64,000 nt of DNA from NCBI GenBank assembly GCA_011800155.1, contig CM022371.1:682001-746000 (forward strand), written 5' to 3'. The notes beneath the pieces were generated by a model, which saw nothing but the letters and a program-made list of their open reading frames with translations, searched no databases and had not been told where the DNA came from. The position numbers and the translations under genes were made by a program. The DNA is from Flammulina velutipes (Eukaryota; Basidiomycota; Agaricomycetes; Agaricales; Physalacriaceae). Shown in pieces: positions 46,062 to 57,601 of this stretch (position 1 is its first letter; every line of letters begins with the position of its first letter).

Positions 46062-46988
46062 TCACGAAGGTAGGCCAGCAGATTCCTCAAAGGGAGTTTC
46101 CCAGTCTTCAACCGGTTCCTCAGGGAACGGAAGATCAATGAGCGACTGTGCACGGCCCTCCTCGCGCTGCTCGAGGTTTCGGTTCTCTAGTAAACGTTCG
46201 AAAGTCTCCAGTCGCTTTCCCCGTGGCTTCTCAAACTCTACCACCAATTTTCGTTTCCGCAGGAGTCGTCTGGGATGTCGCCAACATGACGATGCTTCGT
46301 CTTGAGTTGAGAAGCGCACAAAAGCAACTCCCGAGTTCTGCCCGAGTTTGTCTTTGACTGAGGCATGTTAGGGCAGAGCGCAGAGATCGAGGGTATCACT
46401 CACCCACGTTGACTTTCTCGACGGTGCCCCAGAAGGAAAAGTATTCGGTAATATTCTGAGGAGAGCATTTGAAGTCCAGATTGCCGACGTATAGGGTACG
46501 CGAGGGGAGCTGAGGCTTGTCCGCAAAATGGCTATGACTTAGACTTCGAATCTTTTCCTTGTACAGTGGGCTCGAATGGCGTTGTTTAGGCGCGAAAGTT
46601 AGCGATAGGACCCGATTGCCGGCACCGGTCGGTGAGACGAATGAGAAAGGCTTTGTGTCATGGGCCTCCAATGCTCGTATGGCCTCTTCCGTCTTTTTGT
46701 AGGTCAAGTAGCCAATGATGGGAGATCGTTCGGGTTGTACTGTCTAGGGTTTAGGACAAGTCAGTAACGTGAAGATCCACACATACCGAGCCTAAAATGC
46801 TGTACGTTTCCGAACTGGGAGAAATGTTTGTGTAGCGTCGCGTAGTCTACCTTGCGTGGCAAGTTTTGCATCAAGAGAGAACTGCACACTTCTTCTCCTT
46901 CGAATGCAGCGACATGTAAGCAAGAGTTGTTCCCGGATGTCAGACGCATAAGCTGACGAGGCGACGCGGTCCATCGTAGCGTAAACAT
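46062..46988 (-). CDS. Two-RRM RNA-binding protein, possibly mitochondrial
   Basis: The start MFTLRWTASPRQLMRLTSGN (46988) resembles a mitochondrial presequence: Arg-containing and free of acids. RRM1 has SSLLMQNLPRKVDYATLHKH and the strand IIGYLTYKKTEEAIRAL. RRM2 has RTLYVGNLDFKCSPQNITEY (RNP2) and GVAFVRFSTQDEASS (RNP1). A charged C-terminal tail follows, ending ESAGLPS. Three exons join by short introns. The target RNA is unknown. It could instead be nuclear, because presequence prediction by eye is weak. Confidence 0.8.
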
Positions 46989-47346
46989 GGCGGATTGCAA
47001 AGGTCTGGTTAGGGGTTTAAATTAGATCAAAAGCCTCCGTCGAAATAAATATTGATATAATTGTCAGTGGGCACTTATTCTTGTTCCTCCAGCTCGATAG
47101 AAGCTTGAAAATCACATTCCAGATATTACGAAGACTACACTGAATTTACTGGAAATACACGAATGAGCGTTCCTTGGCTCGTAGGAATATTCATGGACGC
47201 CGACGATCGAACTCTCTATTGCGTCGTCATCTCGAGAAAGAATATAGAGTGTTGAGTGTGAGAGTTCAACGTTCAACGTTCAGCGTGCACAAATTACGCA
47301 CAGAGAAATGACATGTGCATTGTGCTTGGTCATTGACAATACTGAA
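46989..47346. other. Spacer with heptamer repeats
   Basis: It holds the promoter of the RRM gene and the 3' UTR of the deaminase-like gene. It contains the gttcaac heptamer array at 47264-47285. Confidence 0.5.
47264..47285 (+). repeat. Heptamer array gttcaac x3
   Basis: Three tandem copies, the last altered to gttcagc, lie about 60 bp beyond the stop of the deaminase-like gene. The reverse complement (gttgaac units) matches the array at 49921-49948 on the other side of the gene. Confidence 0.85.
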
Positions 47347-49919
47347 TCAACTATTAGAAGCCCATTCCGCAGTACGACGAAGCGTCTCTAAAATCGTGGC
47401 ACGCTCTGCCTTCTGACCTACACTTGTGGCTGGTGAACTCGTGCTTGTTTCACAAATACCTCTCTCTATCCTTATCATACCCAAAAGACGCTGTAAAGCC
47501 TTCTTCTCCAAGTCTAGGAGAACTTCTAAAGGCAGTGGCGGGGGATGCCATGGAAAGAAGAGATTGTGCGCACCAGGCAACTTGAAATGCTTGTGCCGAA
47601 CCTTGGCCAATGATTCACTAAGCATCCAACAGAATGGGCATGACTTCTTGGCTACACCAATGATAAACGGGGCATCCTGGGCGACAAGAATTAGGGTGAT
47701 TAAGTGGTTGACTTTATGTTGACATACCTCTGTCGCGACGACGCCGTTGATAACAGTGCTGGCCATTATGCCTGCTTCGCAGTGACAGGTCCCGGATATT
47801 TGGTCAGGCTGAAAGTTTTCATCCCAGGCTTTCTGTAACTTCGTCTGGTTTTCATCTGCATGGAGACCCAAGGTCGTTACAAACCCTTTGATCATGTCGG
47901 GTATACTGGATACGTCGATCTGAGGCGGATGGTGGGGTAGGTTAAGGAGAGTGTAGTCGAGACGCATCGAACTCTTTGCAAAGCGGGAGGTCGCAAGTGA
48001 TATCGCTGATGTCGTCCAGGCGGTAAGGGAGTCGACCAAACGAAAGAATGTCAAACAAGCCTGTCGATCCCTGGGTGGCCCGGGGCGTTGACCACCTTGG
48101 GAAGGCACCCAGGTCTCAGTGATTTCCGCCACCTCAATTTCAGACAACTCTGGCGTCAGAATGTTGGACAAGGCTATGTCCAGACTGGGGGTCCAGAACG
48201 AGAGGGGAATGAGGGAGAGGAATCGGTTTAGATCCATGGAATTGAAGGTAGCGTCAGCGATATTTTCTCTAGAATGTGTCGAAACCAGTTTGTCGACAGA
48301 GGTACGGAACAGCGTCATGAGACCCAAGAGCGTATGAAGCCAGAGATGAGCATTCTCCTTGCTGAAAGGGAAGTGTTGCGTTTCCAGGCTTGTTCCGCTA
48401 TCAACTCCATGTTCCTTGAGCTGATGCTGCACAGTGGGATCGGACCTAGGAGAATTTGCTTAGTCTCGGCACAGAAGAAGGTCGAACGGACATACGTAGC
48501 GACATTAGATCGTTCGATGATCTCACCCTCCGTAGGTCGCCACCTCTTCAGTGCATCTTCCTTAGTGTAGATGTTACATACGGCACAGCAGCGCATCTTG
48601 ACCTTCGCCGCACACTGGGACATGCAAAACATAGCCGCAGTAACGGGCAAATCATACTCCGCCGCTGCTTGAAACACCCTAAAGAACACTTGGGTGAATT
48701 TTTCGAAGCTATAAGATGATGCCGGGCGGAAACTGAAGAAATGTTATCAAGAATCCAACACTGACAGCGAGAAGACTTACGGTACTGGTGTTTTCCTACA
48801 TATGTCCGTATACTTTCTGTTCGCCTTGACGACAGTGTCCTGGAAAACCTTGGAGTCCTGCGTCTCTGTGTGACTTGAATTTCTTACGAAATGCACATTT
48901 TCCTTGTCCCGTACGCCATTTTCTGAAGGATCGCCGGAAGTAAACAACGTCGAGAACGGTGTCAGGAGGTCATTGGCGTCTGCAGTTTGTGACGTCGAGG
49001 TAGAAGTCACGAGGGGTTCGTCTCCTGCAGTTCCTGACGTGGGAGGACTGCAATGAATGAGGCGCATAGCTGCTACCAAGAATTTAACTCACTTCGATCT
49101 AATCACTTGGATGGCAATTCCTTGCATTGTCAGAGGGCCAGCAACGACCGCAATGATGCGAGGAGTTTCGTTTGGTATCCCGCGAGAAAGCAAGGTAGCG
49201 ATCTCGTTGAGTGTCTGCCCCACAACGGAGGATCCGCTATTCCGAACGGAATCAGAGGGACCGAGTACTTTAGAAGGCAGTCGCCGTTTGACTCGCTGCA
49301 TTGCATTCAGGAGAACCGATAAGACGTAGACTCGCGCCGTCGCGGCTTCAACGTCGGGGGTTGGTGGAACAGAGGAGGATGGTTGTTTACTTGTCGTTGT
49401 CGGAGTTGCCATCGGTGTATCCCAGGCGATCTTGGCTGGACTGTTTGATGGTGTCGACCTGGTTAAAGAAACGCTGCCAGTAGGTACACTTGAAGCCGTT
49501 GGTCGTTTTAACCATAGGCTGTGTGGCGATATATTGGCGGGAAGGGACGTGATGGAGGATGGAGGCTGGGCTACACTGTTTGAGCGTGTTGAACTGATTG
49601 GAGAAGCGTTGCCGCCTGCAATTACAGTCAGAGCCTCCACAATCCGCGTTGACGAGGAAACGTGCGGTGCTACCGTGACCTCAGCAGGAGATGAGACAAA
49701 CGATGCGATGGATGGAGCGTTGGCTGCACTGAGCAAATGCGGAGATGTGGTCGTGGATACAGAGTCCTCAGTGGATCCTGGCGAAGTCGATACGGAGGTA
49801 TTACTGATGGATGGCGGTGCGGATGGCATATGACATTGACTGGCAGGAATAGATGTGGGATTCCCACTTTTGGTGGCAGATATCTTCTTAACCTTTCGTC
49901 GTTGCTTTTTTGACGACAT
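47347..49919 (-). CDS. OTT_1508-like deaminase-fold protein
   Basis: Spliced from at least five exons, starting MSSKKQRRKVKKISATKS at 49919 (a basic, NLS-like start). The first ~270 residues are Ser/Thr/Pro-rich. A middle part has a Cys cluster (FCMSQCAAKVKMRCCAVC). The C-terminal part carries the deaminase zinc signature: GTCHCEAGIMAS supplies His-x-Glu, and after an intron FIIGVAKKSCPFCWMLSES supplies Cys-x2-Cys. HKHFKLPGAHNLFFPW follows, as in the OTT_1508-like family of fungal deaminases. The zinc ligands and catalytic Glu are all present. The substrate is unknown; the superfamily deaminates nucleotides, nucleic acids or free bases. Family assignment is from motif memory. Confidence 0.78.
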
Positions 49920-49920
49920 C

Positions 49921-49948
49921 GTTGAGCGTTGAACGTTGAACGTTGAAA
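49921..49948 (+). repeat. Heptamer array gttgaac x4
   Basis: The units gttgagc, gttgaac, gttgaac and gttgaaa lie directly against the ATG of the deaminase-like gene (its 5' UTR). They are inverted relative to the array at 47264-47285. Confidence 0.85.
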
Positions 49949-50030
49949 GGCAAAAGCTCTGTTGCACCAAGCACTACCAAACATTACATAGTATGACATC
50001 CCCGCAGTTTAACTTGTACTTACATGAATA

Positions 50031-50348
50031 GAGGCTTTTTGCACGGATATATATTGGGAACCGATAAAACATACTACGCGAAGTTAAATGCAAAACATCA
50101 ACAAGTCATCTAACTGTCAAATGCTCTTGAGGCCAAAAAGCGGGAAGCGGAGGGCGCGCAATGAGTTCGACGGGACAGTTAAGCACCGAGCATTACTTGA
50201 GATCCCTTGAATGGGTGGAAACGGACTACTTCCTCTGCATACTCACCTCATTGAGTAGATGAGCTGTGAGTTTCATCAAGGCAATTGATATGTACTAGCC
50301 TTCTCTTAATGTCGAAAAAGCTTGATATATATTGGTGCAAAAAGCCTC
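50031..50348. mobile_element. MITE with TA target duplication
   Basis: A 318-bp stretch has perfect 14-bp inverted ends, gaggctttttgcac and gtgcaaaaagcctc, extended by an imperfect AT-rich part (gatatatattgg and its partner). TA lies on both sides (50029-50030 and 50349-50350). No coding capacity. Its ends differ from those of the larger mariner-like element at 8756-10280. Confidence 0.82.
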
Positions 50349-50569
50349 TAATTACCTGCAAAAATATTGGACGGGGACGCCGAGCGACTATGCCGCCAAG
50401 GACTACCATTTAAAGTGGGCGGATTGAAAAGGTTTACGCCACATTGGACTCGTCTCAATCATGACCCATTCATTGAAAACGTTCTTCTTATAATATTACA
50501 CAAACCATAACACACTTCACCACCAAACCTCGTATTCCAACAGAGGAAGTCAAGCTGGAGATTACACTT

Positions 50570-50832
50570 CATGGTAAACCAGAGAAGTATGAAGATGGGG
50601 TGAATTATGGTCAAAGCAGCCAGGCTTTACAACTCAACAAATCGGAAATACGGTGGCGAGACCGGTACAACATGCTCGAGCGTCGAGGTTACCGACTTCT
50701 TCCTCGCTACAGCCCAGATTGGAAGCCTTCGTGGATCAAACCATACGAGTCTTATCCTGAGTTTACCGCACTGAAGGCAACATTCAGGCCTGATAAATAC
50801 GAAGATACTGTCGCTGTCCGTCCTTCTCCTCC
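50570..50832 (+). pseudogene. N-terminal relic of a mushroom protein kinase gene
   Basis: The + strand encodes IRWRDRYNMLERRGYRLLPR followed by YSPDWKPSW, the hallmark opening of a kinase family expanded in Agaricomycetes. Coding similarity ends soon after and no kinase core follows. A second relic at 61926-62390 shares long nucleotide identity (for example cgtcgaggttaccgacttc). Confidence 0.72.
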
Positions 50833-50975
50833 CTATTCATGGCAAAAACCGACCTCTGCATGTGGCCACAGTCTGTGTCAAACATCAATTCCGCTGCACG
50901 CGCACAAGTCGTTGTGGGTACCAATGCCTATAAAGTGTCCTTCGGGGAGGGACAGATCAATAATTGGTCCGCCAC

Positions 50976-51494
50976 TTATTCCTTTGGTGCCAGAGCAAAT
51001 ATGCAATTGCGACCAAGGGTGTGTAAGGCTACGGATGAAGGCGGGGCCAAACTCGGGGGGCGCGTCTTGTTGGGGGGCCAGGTTGTGTACTCGCCCATTG
51101 TCGCCATCATTTTTCCTTTTGGAAACCTCGCCTGGGATATATATTCATCAGCCATTAGCTTTAGTGTACGAATGTGACTAACCTCGTTCCCTTCCTCGTC
51201 CTCACTGATCGCATGCGGAAATCCAACTAAAAGGAGCTGATTGGAATCGGGGTCGGTGTAACCTTCGATCTGGCCGAAAGGCAAAATTCGAGGAAGGAGG
51301 GTACTGTAGTAAATCATGTTAATTGCAAAGAAGATCGGACGATTTATGCCACGTACGTCTTTCCAGACATTATTTCTATTCTGTGTTTCTGGATTGGGGT
51401 AGAGAATAAGTTCTTGTTGGTCAGAAACGGTACGCTCGCGTAGAGTATCGACAGGCTGGAAAATATCGTCGAAACCCCGACCATCCGCGTCCAT
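50976..51494 (-). CDS. Hypothetical protein
   Basis: The start MDADGRGFDDIFQPVDTLRE is at 51494. A probable intron has donor gttagt after EDEEGNE near 51183 and acceptor before ARFPKGKMM. The first ~100 residues look ordered (INRPIFFAINMIYYSTLLPR, LLLVGFPHAISEDEE). The end is Pro/Thr-rich. I recognise no family. It lies on the same strand as, and 78 bp downstream of, the ARA2-like stop. Confidence 0.45.
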   Translation of the reverse strand: MDADGRGFDDIFQPVDTLRERTVSDQQELILYPNPETQNRNNVWKDVRGINRPIFFAINMIYYSTLLPRILPFGQIEGYTDPDSNQLLLVGFPHAISEDEEGNEVSHIRTLKLMADEYISQARFPKGKMMATMGEYTTWPPNKTRPPSLAPPSSVALHTLGRNCIFALAPKE

Positions 51495-51572
51495 GGGGGT
51501 GAAGGAGAGATCCAATGTTAACGTTAATGGACATGAGCGTCTTTTAAACGTCTGTGACACGTAAGTACAAAT

Positions 51573-52902
51573 TCAAGGAGACGCCCAAGACCAATCCATA
51601 TACCCAGACTGTTCAAATATCCTCTTAACCGTCTCCTCCCTATCCGCCCGTCCACTACTCTTCTCTCCGTCCGCCTGAATCTCCCGCCACACACGCACAC
51701 ATTCATGCACCTCCTTCGGCTGGCTGAAGCCCGCCACAAGAGGGTACTTCCCCGCACAAGTTCTGATAGCATACCCCAGCGCGATATCAGGGAGTGAGCC
51801 TCCAGTTTCCTCTCCAGCCGTTTTACACGCAGACCTCAACCCTTCGGGCGCAGGATGCCACGGAGGGATGGACGGCGTGAGCAGCCCCATGCTGAAAGGC
51901 GACGCAGTCAACACCTGGCCTACACGTGCACGATTGACAAGTTCTGGCCCAAATTTCAAGAAGGACGAGTTTTGCAGAGAGAGGTGCGAGTAGGAGAGAA
52001 TGATGTCTACGGGCTTGTAGGGCGGATTGTGTAGGATCAACAGCGCGAGCCTTAGCAAGACAGGTTGGGGGTAACCTGCGAAATGCTTGTTAACGAACGT
52101 AGGGCCATAATTATATTATGGAGGGATTGCGTACCCGTTATTCCGATTTTCTTGATGACACCTCGCTCTTGAAGCTCCCTCAGAGCGGAAAAGGCGTCCA
52201 GGATCTTTTGGTCGCCTTGGCCTCGGACGATGCCTTCCTGGCCGTCAGCAAGGCCATATTCCGCCCTCTTCTCGTTTAGTGCGGCCAAATGGTTGCCAGT
52301 AGTGGTAGGCATCACAGGTGTGCATACGAATTCCGTATCGTGCAGGTAGACGGTATCGAGGTAGTCCGTTTGGAGCCGCTCAAGGCTGCGTTGCACACTG
52401 TCCCGGATAGCGTCAGGACTGTAGTCGAATTTGTTCGCTCCAAACCGTCCACATTTCGTCATCTGAGGGATTTTGAGCGGAGGCCATGGTACATGGTTTA
52501 ATGGGCCCTACCAGCTTGTAAGAGGACCGCGGAAACTCGTCCTTAATGGCCTGTAGAGCCTTTCCCAGGACGATTTCGGATGGACCATAGTATATCGAAG
52601 TATCGATGGCGCGTATGCCATAGCTTATGGACAGGATCAGAATAAATTGCACATGATGCGAATATCGTACCGAAACGCTAAGCGGACAATACGCGTAGGG
52701 ACAACGCTTTCCAAATGATCATCCGTGTTGTACTGATTCGACAGTACGCCTCCACCGATGATAAGAGAAGGAAGCGCGAGCGGCCCGTCGATAGTATCCT
52801 GTTTCTTGGCGTTAGAGCAAAATCTAAATGTATCGTTCAAAGTTCGCTGACCACCAGCGGCCCATCAATGGGCTGATCCTCACTCTCGTCTGGAACGAAC
52901 AT
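51573..52902 (-). CDS. ARA2: Aldo/keto reductase, D-arabinose 1-dehydrogenase (Ara2) type
   Basis: Spliced from about five exons, starting MFVPDESEDQPIDGPLV at 52902. The AKR tetrad is visible: AIDTSIYYGPSEIVLG (Asp, Tyr), LMTKCGRFG (Lys) and TVYLHDTEFV (His). PSLIIGGGVLSNQYN and the C-terminal VAGFSQPKEVHECV match the NAD-dependent Ara2 / L-galactose dehydrogenase branch. In yeast Ara2 makes D-arabinono-1,4-lactone for D-erythroascorbate synthesis. The full fold (about 370 aa) is present. The short PIDGPL phrase is repeated on either side of the first intron. Confidence 0.85.
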
Positions 52903-53064
52903 AGTCAGTGATGGTGGTAAAAGACAAAGTTCCCATAGAATCGATGGCGGACCGTAACCGGGGCAAAGCGGTATAATGAATCCTCATTCATTGGACGGAA
53001 GGTAAAAAGTGCGCATTCAGCTGTTCATTGATTAAATACAACAGAACATAATCCAATCCTGTAC

Positions 53065-53528
53065 TTAGAGCTTGTCGCGAGTCCAGCTGGGACAAGTCAG
53101 CATGGAAGGGATTTTCGATGGGGGGTGGGGCACGGACCTCTTTTCGAACTTCTGGTTCACTTCGAGGAGCTTGGTGCCCTGGCCAGGCTGGATGGAGTTC
53201 CATGGCGTTGGGTTGCTCTTCGTCCATTGGACTGCATCGTGCCGTGTCAGTCGGTTAGGATTACTCAAAGCAGCGTGCAACGCACCGGTGGGGCCCATGG
53301 CGAGGCGGTACCCGTAGAATCCAGCGACGCCAACGATGCCTCCGACAATAACGAAACTGTTGAAAGAGCTCAGCGCGAATCGCCATCCAAGGACGAAAAG
53401 GATATTACATTGGCAGTGCCTGTCCAAACAGTAAGACCTCGTCTTCAACGCAACGGTAAAGCACGCACCTCAATGGCAAACCAGTTCTTCATAAAGAGCT
53501 TTCTCGGTGAGGTTGATGGGTTGACCAT
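53065..53528 (-). CDS. NDUFA4/MLRQ-like mitochondrial respiratory subunit
   Basis: The start MVNPSTSPRKLFMKNWFAIE is at 53528. A membrane helix follows (FVIVGGIVGVAGFYGYRLAM). After an intron (donor gtgcgttg) comes VQWTKSNPTPWNSIQPGQGT and KLLEVNQKFEK. A further intron leads to SWTRDKL and the stop. Single helix plus WTKxNPTPWN is the fungal MLRQ/B12D pattern, a small inner-membrane subunit associated with complex IV (earlier complex I). The first intron does not join in phase with standard GT-AG sites, so that boundary is uncertain. Confidence 0.78.
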
Positions 53529-54058
53529 GGTGTAGAAAGACAGCGACGAGAATTTGACACTGGAAAGTTGAAAGTTGGTGGTAAAGGTTGTGTTTGCCCG
53601 CCTCGGCCAAATGCGGGACGCCGGGCTGGAGCTGATTCTGGAATTCAAAGTCTTAGTCTAGCCACGACGCAGCGCCGACGAGGGCAGTTCAGAAAGGTCA
53701 AAACAATGAACATTTGAGAAGCATAGAGGCATATGTTGAACGATTCAAGTATCGTCATACGAGTAGGTAATAATATTACACAAAAAAGAATACAAAGGGA
53801 TTTGTGACCCCTCGCGTCCGTCCTAGCATCTAGCTACGAACGTATACGTATGGAACAACAGGTAGAAGTGAAAAGTAATAGCACGGATAGAAATGAAAAG
53901 AGTGTCCGAGATTGATACTCAGTAACGGAACGATCAAAGCGATATAAATATGCGAGCACCAGTCCGAGAAAATGCCACGTCTTGCAAGACATACACTCGA
54001 AAGGATATCTATCCAGAGATGAGAAGCAGTCAACCAAGGTACTGGATACCAACGCACC
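53529..54058. other. Spacer, nothing recognised
   Basis: It carries the promoter of the MLRQ-like gene and the 3' UTR of the coiled-coil gene. No repeat or coding signal was seen. Confidence 0.4.
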
Positions 54059-57000
54059 TTACAAAAACACTGCATCGTCTTCATGGCACTTCTTGCACAC
54101 ATCACCAGCAAACGGAATGATAGCAGCTCCCTCCGTCTGAAGCCGTATCCTCAGCTTCTCCAGCTGACGCTCCTTCGACACAAACCCCCTCTTCTTCTCC
54201 ACCACCAACGGGGAAGACAACACCACACCAACCTCTTCAACCTTGGGCGACCACGGCATAGGAATGAAACTTGAGAAAGACGTTGAAAATTTGCTCAGCG
54301 GCGAAGACCACGCCGACACAGGAGGAGACTTCGGACTATCATGAGCCTCGATAGTTCGATCACCCATGTCAATACTCGTCATCACCGCGCCGCCGCCGCC
54401 GTTGTTCGGTAAATCGTCTGAAAATCTACTAATAGCATTCATTTTGCCGTCCACTAGAAGAGAAAATAGAATCAGTACGACGTACTCATGTCGATTTGAG
54501 GGTGACGGCTCGAACCATTTGATGCCTTCGGGGAAGGTAGCATTGATTTGCGAGTGGGCTGCCTTATGAATGTAGTTGTGATTTTGGGCTTTGGCGAGAC
54601 AGGTTGGGGAATGAAAGAAGAGCGCTTGTTCGGTGGGGTCATGAAGCCGAACGTTGGAGAATCGGATGGAGAAGATCGCGATATCGCGCGAGGGATACCC
54701 GAATGTGAAGAATCCCTCCTTGTATTAGATGATGGCGGTGTGATGGTCTGAGTGACGGTAGGACGGGAGAAATTGAACGGAGTACGAGTGATGTCCTCGT
54801 CTTCCTCATCGTCGATGTCGAAGCCGGACAACGGTTCAGAGCGCATCGTGGGGCTTGGCGACTCTGGGGCGCTCGACGGAACTACTGCAACAGGCTTGGG
54901 TGTCATGAAGTCGAGGTTCAAGTTGTCATCGGACGGCGGGGTGAAGGTGATCTTGATACCTCCAACGTCACAAAAGACATCGTCCTCGTCGACACCGACT
55001 TTGGTGGAGACGCTACCCTCATCCTCGTCATCTTCTTGAATTGCACCAAGTCCTGTCTCAGCCTGGGAAGCTGCGCCACCAAACAACCATGCCGGCATAT
55101 CAGTGTCGGCAGCGTACTTGAAGCCCCGGGCGAAGAGACCTTTGCTCCTCTCGAAGCTGTAAGGATCTTCGTCGTCGCTTTGGGAAAGGATGGGACTATC
55201 TTCTTTGTCGTCGAGACAGCCGAAGAATCTGTCAACGTCTGAGCTCGTGTCTTGTTCAGCTTGTTGAGTAGGATGGGGACCGCGGGGGAATGTCCAGGTC
55301 TTGGAGAGAGATGCGCGTGATTGGTGGGATGGGGGTGTCTTCTTGGGGGTGGCAAGACCAGTCGAGACTTCCTGGCTCGAGGATTCCTTCAAGACAACCA
55401 CTGAGCGAGGGAACCCGTAGTCGGGGCCGAAATCTTCCTCGTCAGATATGGAGCTGGTCGTAATATCGATATCCTCGTCCTCATCTTCGTAACCTGCGAG
55501 TCCGTTGTCGTCAGAGAAGTAACCATCCTCGCTTTCCTCGGTGACGGTCTTCAAGGAAAAACCGAACTCCAAAGGAGACTCGTCGATCTCGACGTCGGTA
55601 GTGGAAGCGGAGCTGGCAGAATCCAGGGAATCGCCAAAATCAAGGTTGCGTTTGCGAGAGAACGCTTGCCAGTTAGTCGGTGTGGAAGTCGCGGTAGTAT
55701 CCTGTGCAGCCTTGAGGCGCGCGACCTCGCGCTCCAATGCTGCTTTCTCCTCGTCCAATTGACTGACTTGGTTGCGCAGACCCTGGGTCTCCTCCTTGAG
55801 GCTGTCAATTTGGGAATTGAGACTGGCCACCTCTTTAGCCAGTCCATCACGCTCCGTTTCAAACATGCCACACTTGGTGCGCGCGACCCAAGCGTCCTTC
55901 CTCTCGTTATCGACTCGCTTCGACAGTGTCACTAGCTGCTTGTCCATATCGGACACGCGCTCTCTCCAACCTTCAACATCTCTCTTCAACTCGTCACGTT
56001 CGCCTTTGAGGTCGGCGACCAGACGAATCATCTCGTCCTCTCCAGCGGAGGAGGAATTCGACACGTCAGATAGTGCAGAGGAAGGCCGTGAGCCGTAACC
56101 CTGTCGAGAACTGAGGCTACGTTCCAAATCCATGATCCGAGCCAGAAGAGAATTATGGCTCTTGAAGAGGAAGTGTTGTTCACTGGTGCTCAACGGCCGC
56201 GCCTGCGTCCGAAAGGAAAAGGACGAAGAGGAAGAAGAGACAGAGAAGTTGTCATCATCATCGGTTGCAACACTACTGATGGACCGGCGATTATCAAAAG
56301 TGGGAGTCATTTCAGGCGTAGGCAAGCCGGTTGATGTGCGCTTGTAGGAGATGCTGCTACGTCGGGGAGCGTCGCTTTCAGTGGGCTTCTCGACTGTCTT
56401 GACAAGAGAGCCATCTGAAGCGATTTGAAGGTTAAGTGTTGGCCTCCGAGGTGGGGCACCCATGGGAGGCGAAGGTGTTTGAGAGCTTCGTGCTTCCGAA
56501 ACTAGGGACAACGATCGGAGTCCTGAGCGCGGGCGGGAGCTTGTGGGAGGTGTAGGTAAGCCAAATGGCGAGTTACCGAGACCATCCGGTGTCAGGGACA
56601 GGGGACGGAGGCTGAGAGTCGAAGGACGGGGTTTCGACGTGAGAGGTTTAGGCGCGGGAACTTGTGGGGACGGTACGGTCTCCTCTTCGTCTTCATCCTC
56701 CTCCACCAGAGTATGAAGCTGATCCTTGGCCGAAGAGCTACCTCCAAGTAGTTTGAAGGAGTCCCTCTTGTTGGGACCAGGGACGGACAATACGGAAGGA
56801 GTTCCAGCAAAAGATGCTGGGAAAGAGTGAGCTTCTCAACAACAGCAAGACGTAATTGGTGTCACGTACAAAAGTCGAACCCATCGCCGTCCGGGGACAT
56901 AAGTTCGGGAATTTCCACTTTGGAATAGGACGCATCGGGCTTTCCCTCCAACGCCCACAGTGCTCTGCGACGGATGGAGTCCTTGTCGCCAAGGTTGATG

Positions 57001-57182
57001 TTGTCCTCAGACTTGGACTGAGGAAGCTCGGGAACCGAGACGCCCATCATCTCAGCAGATTCGTTCCGCGTGGACACCGAAGATCGCCGCTTGTGGTGTG
57101 AGTTGCGCTTCGTGGAGGGGGGAGCGGCGTCGTTCATGTTTGCTGGAGTAGATTTGGAAGCGCCAAAAGTAAAGGAAGACAT
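54059..57182 (-). CDS. Large Ser-rich coiled-coil protein of unknown function
   Basis: Three exons start MSSFTFGASKSTPANMND at 57182; the last intron joins IDM to MDGKMNAIS. The product is about 1,000 aa. It is disordered and Ser/Pro-rich with many SP/TP sites (PSPPMGAPPRRP, GLPTPEMTP). A central coiled coil of about 110 residues (ERDELKRDVEGWRERVSDMD to ALEREVARLKAAQ) follows, then acidic blocks (EDEDEDIDITTSSISDEED). A conserved-looking end carries RLQTEGAAIIPFAGDVCKKC. Such layouts occur in cytoskeletal or cell-cycle scaffolds, but I recognise no family. No membrane helix. Confidence 0.75.
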
Positions 57183-57601
57183 AGATGTATTTCGTGAATG
57201 GGAACGGGCATGAGAGTGCGTTGATCTTGGGTTTCCGAGTTTGAACGACTCGAACTAGATAGTCAAGTGGGTTTAGTGGCCTGCAAGACAAGCTGGAGGA
57301 GGACATACACGGTGCTGCGCTTGAAGATCATGGTTGTCGCCTTGCATGATAAGTATATAGTATCTCGTTGGTAACGATTTTCGGGATTAAAGAACGAAGT
57401 TTCCTGACAAGGACAGTAGGGGGGTAAAGAAAGGAATGTGCTGGCTGACGTGCACCGGGCCCACGAAAAGAACAGGCCTTCAAGGTGATGATGGTTCGAG
57501 CACAAGCGCGCGAAAACGAACTGACAACACTCATGGGAAGGCACAGCCAAACACGTCCACACTCGTCCCATCATTTTTTTTTCATTTCCTGTTCCGCCAC
57601 C
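57183..57601. promoter_or_regulatory. Divergent promoter region, coiled-coil gene and WDR89 gene
   Basis: The starts are 419 bp apart and face away from each other. The stretch near 57575-57598 just before the WDR89 ATG is T-rich (cattttttttttcatttcc). No specific factor site was assigned. Confidence 0.45.

Noticed and set aside
54548..56347. Plus-strand open frames opposite the coiled-coil gene
   Set aside because: They are shadows of a long GC-biased coding exon.
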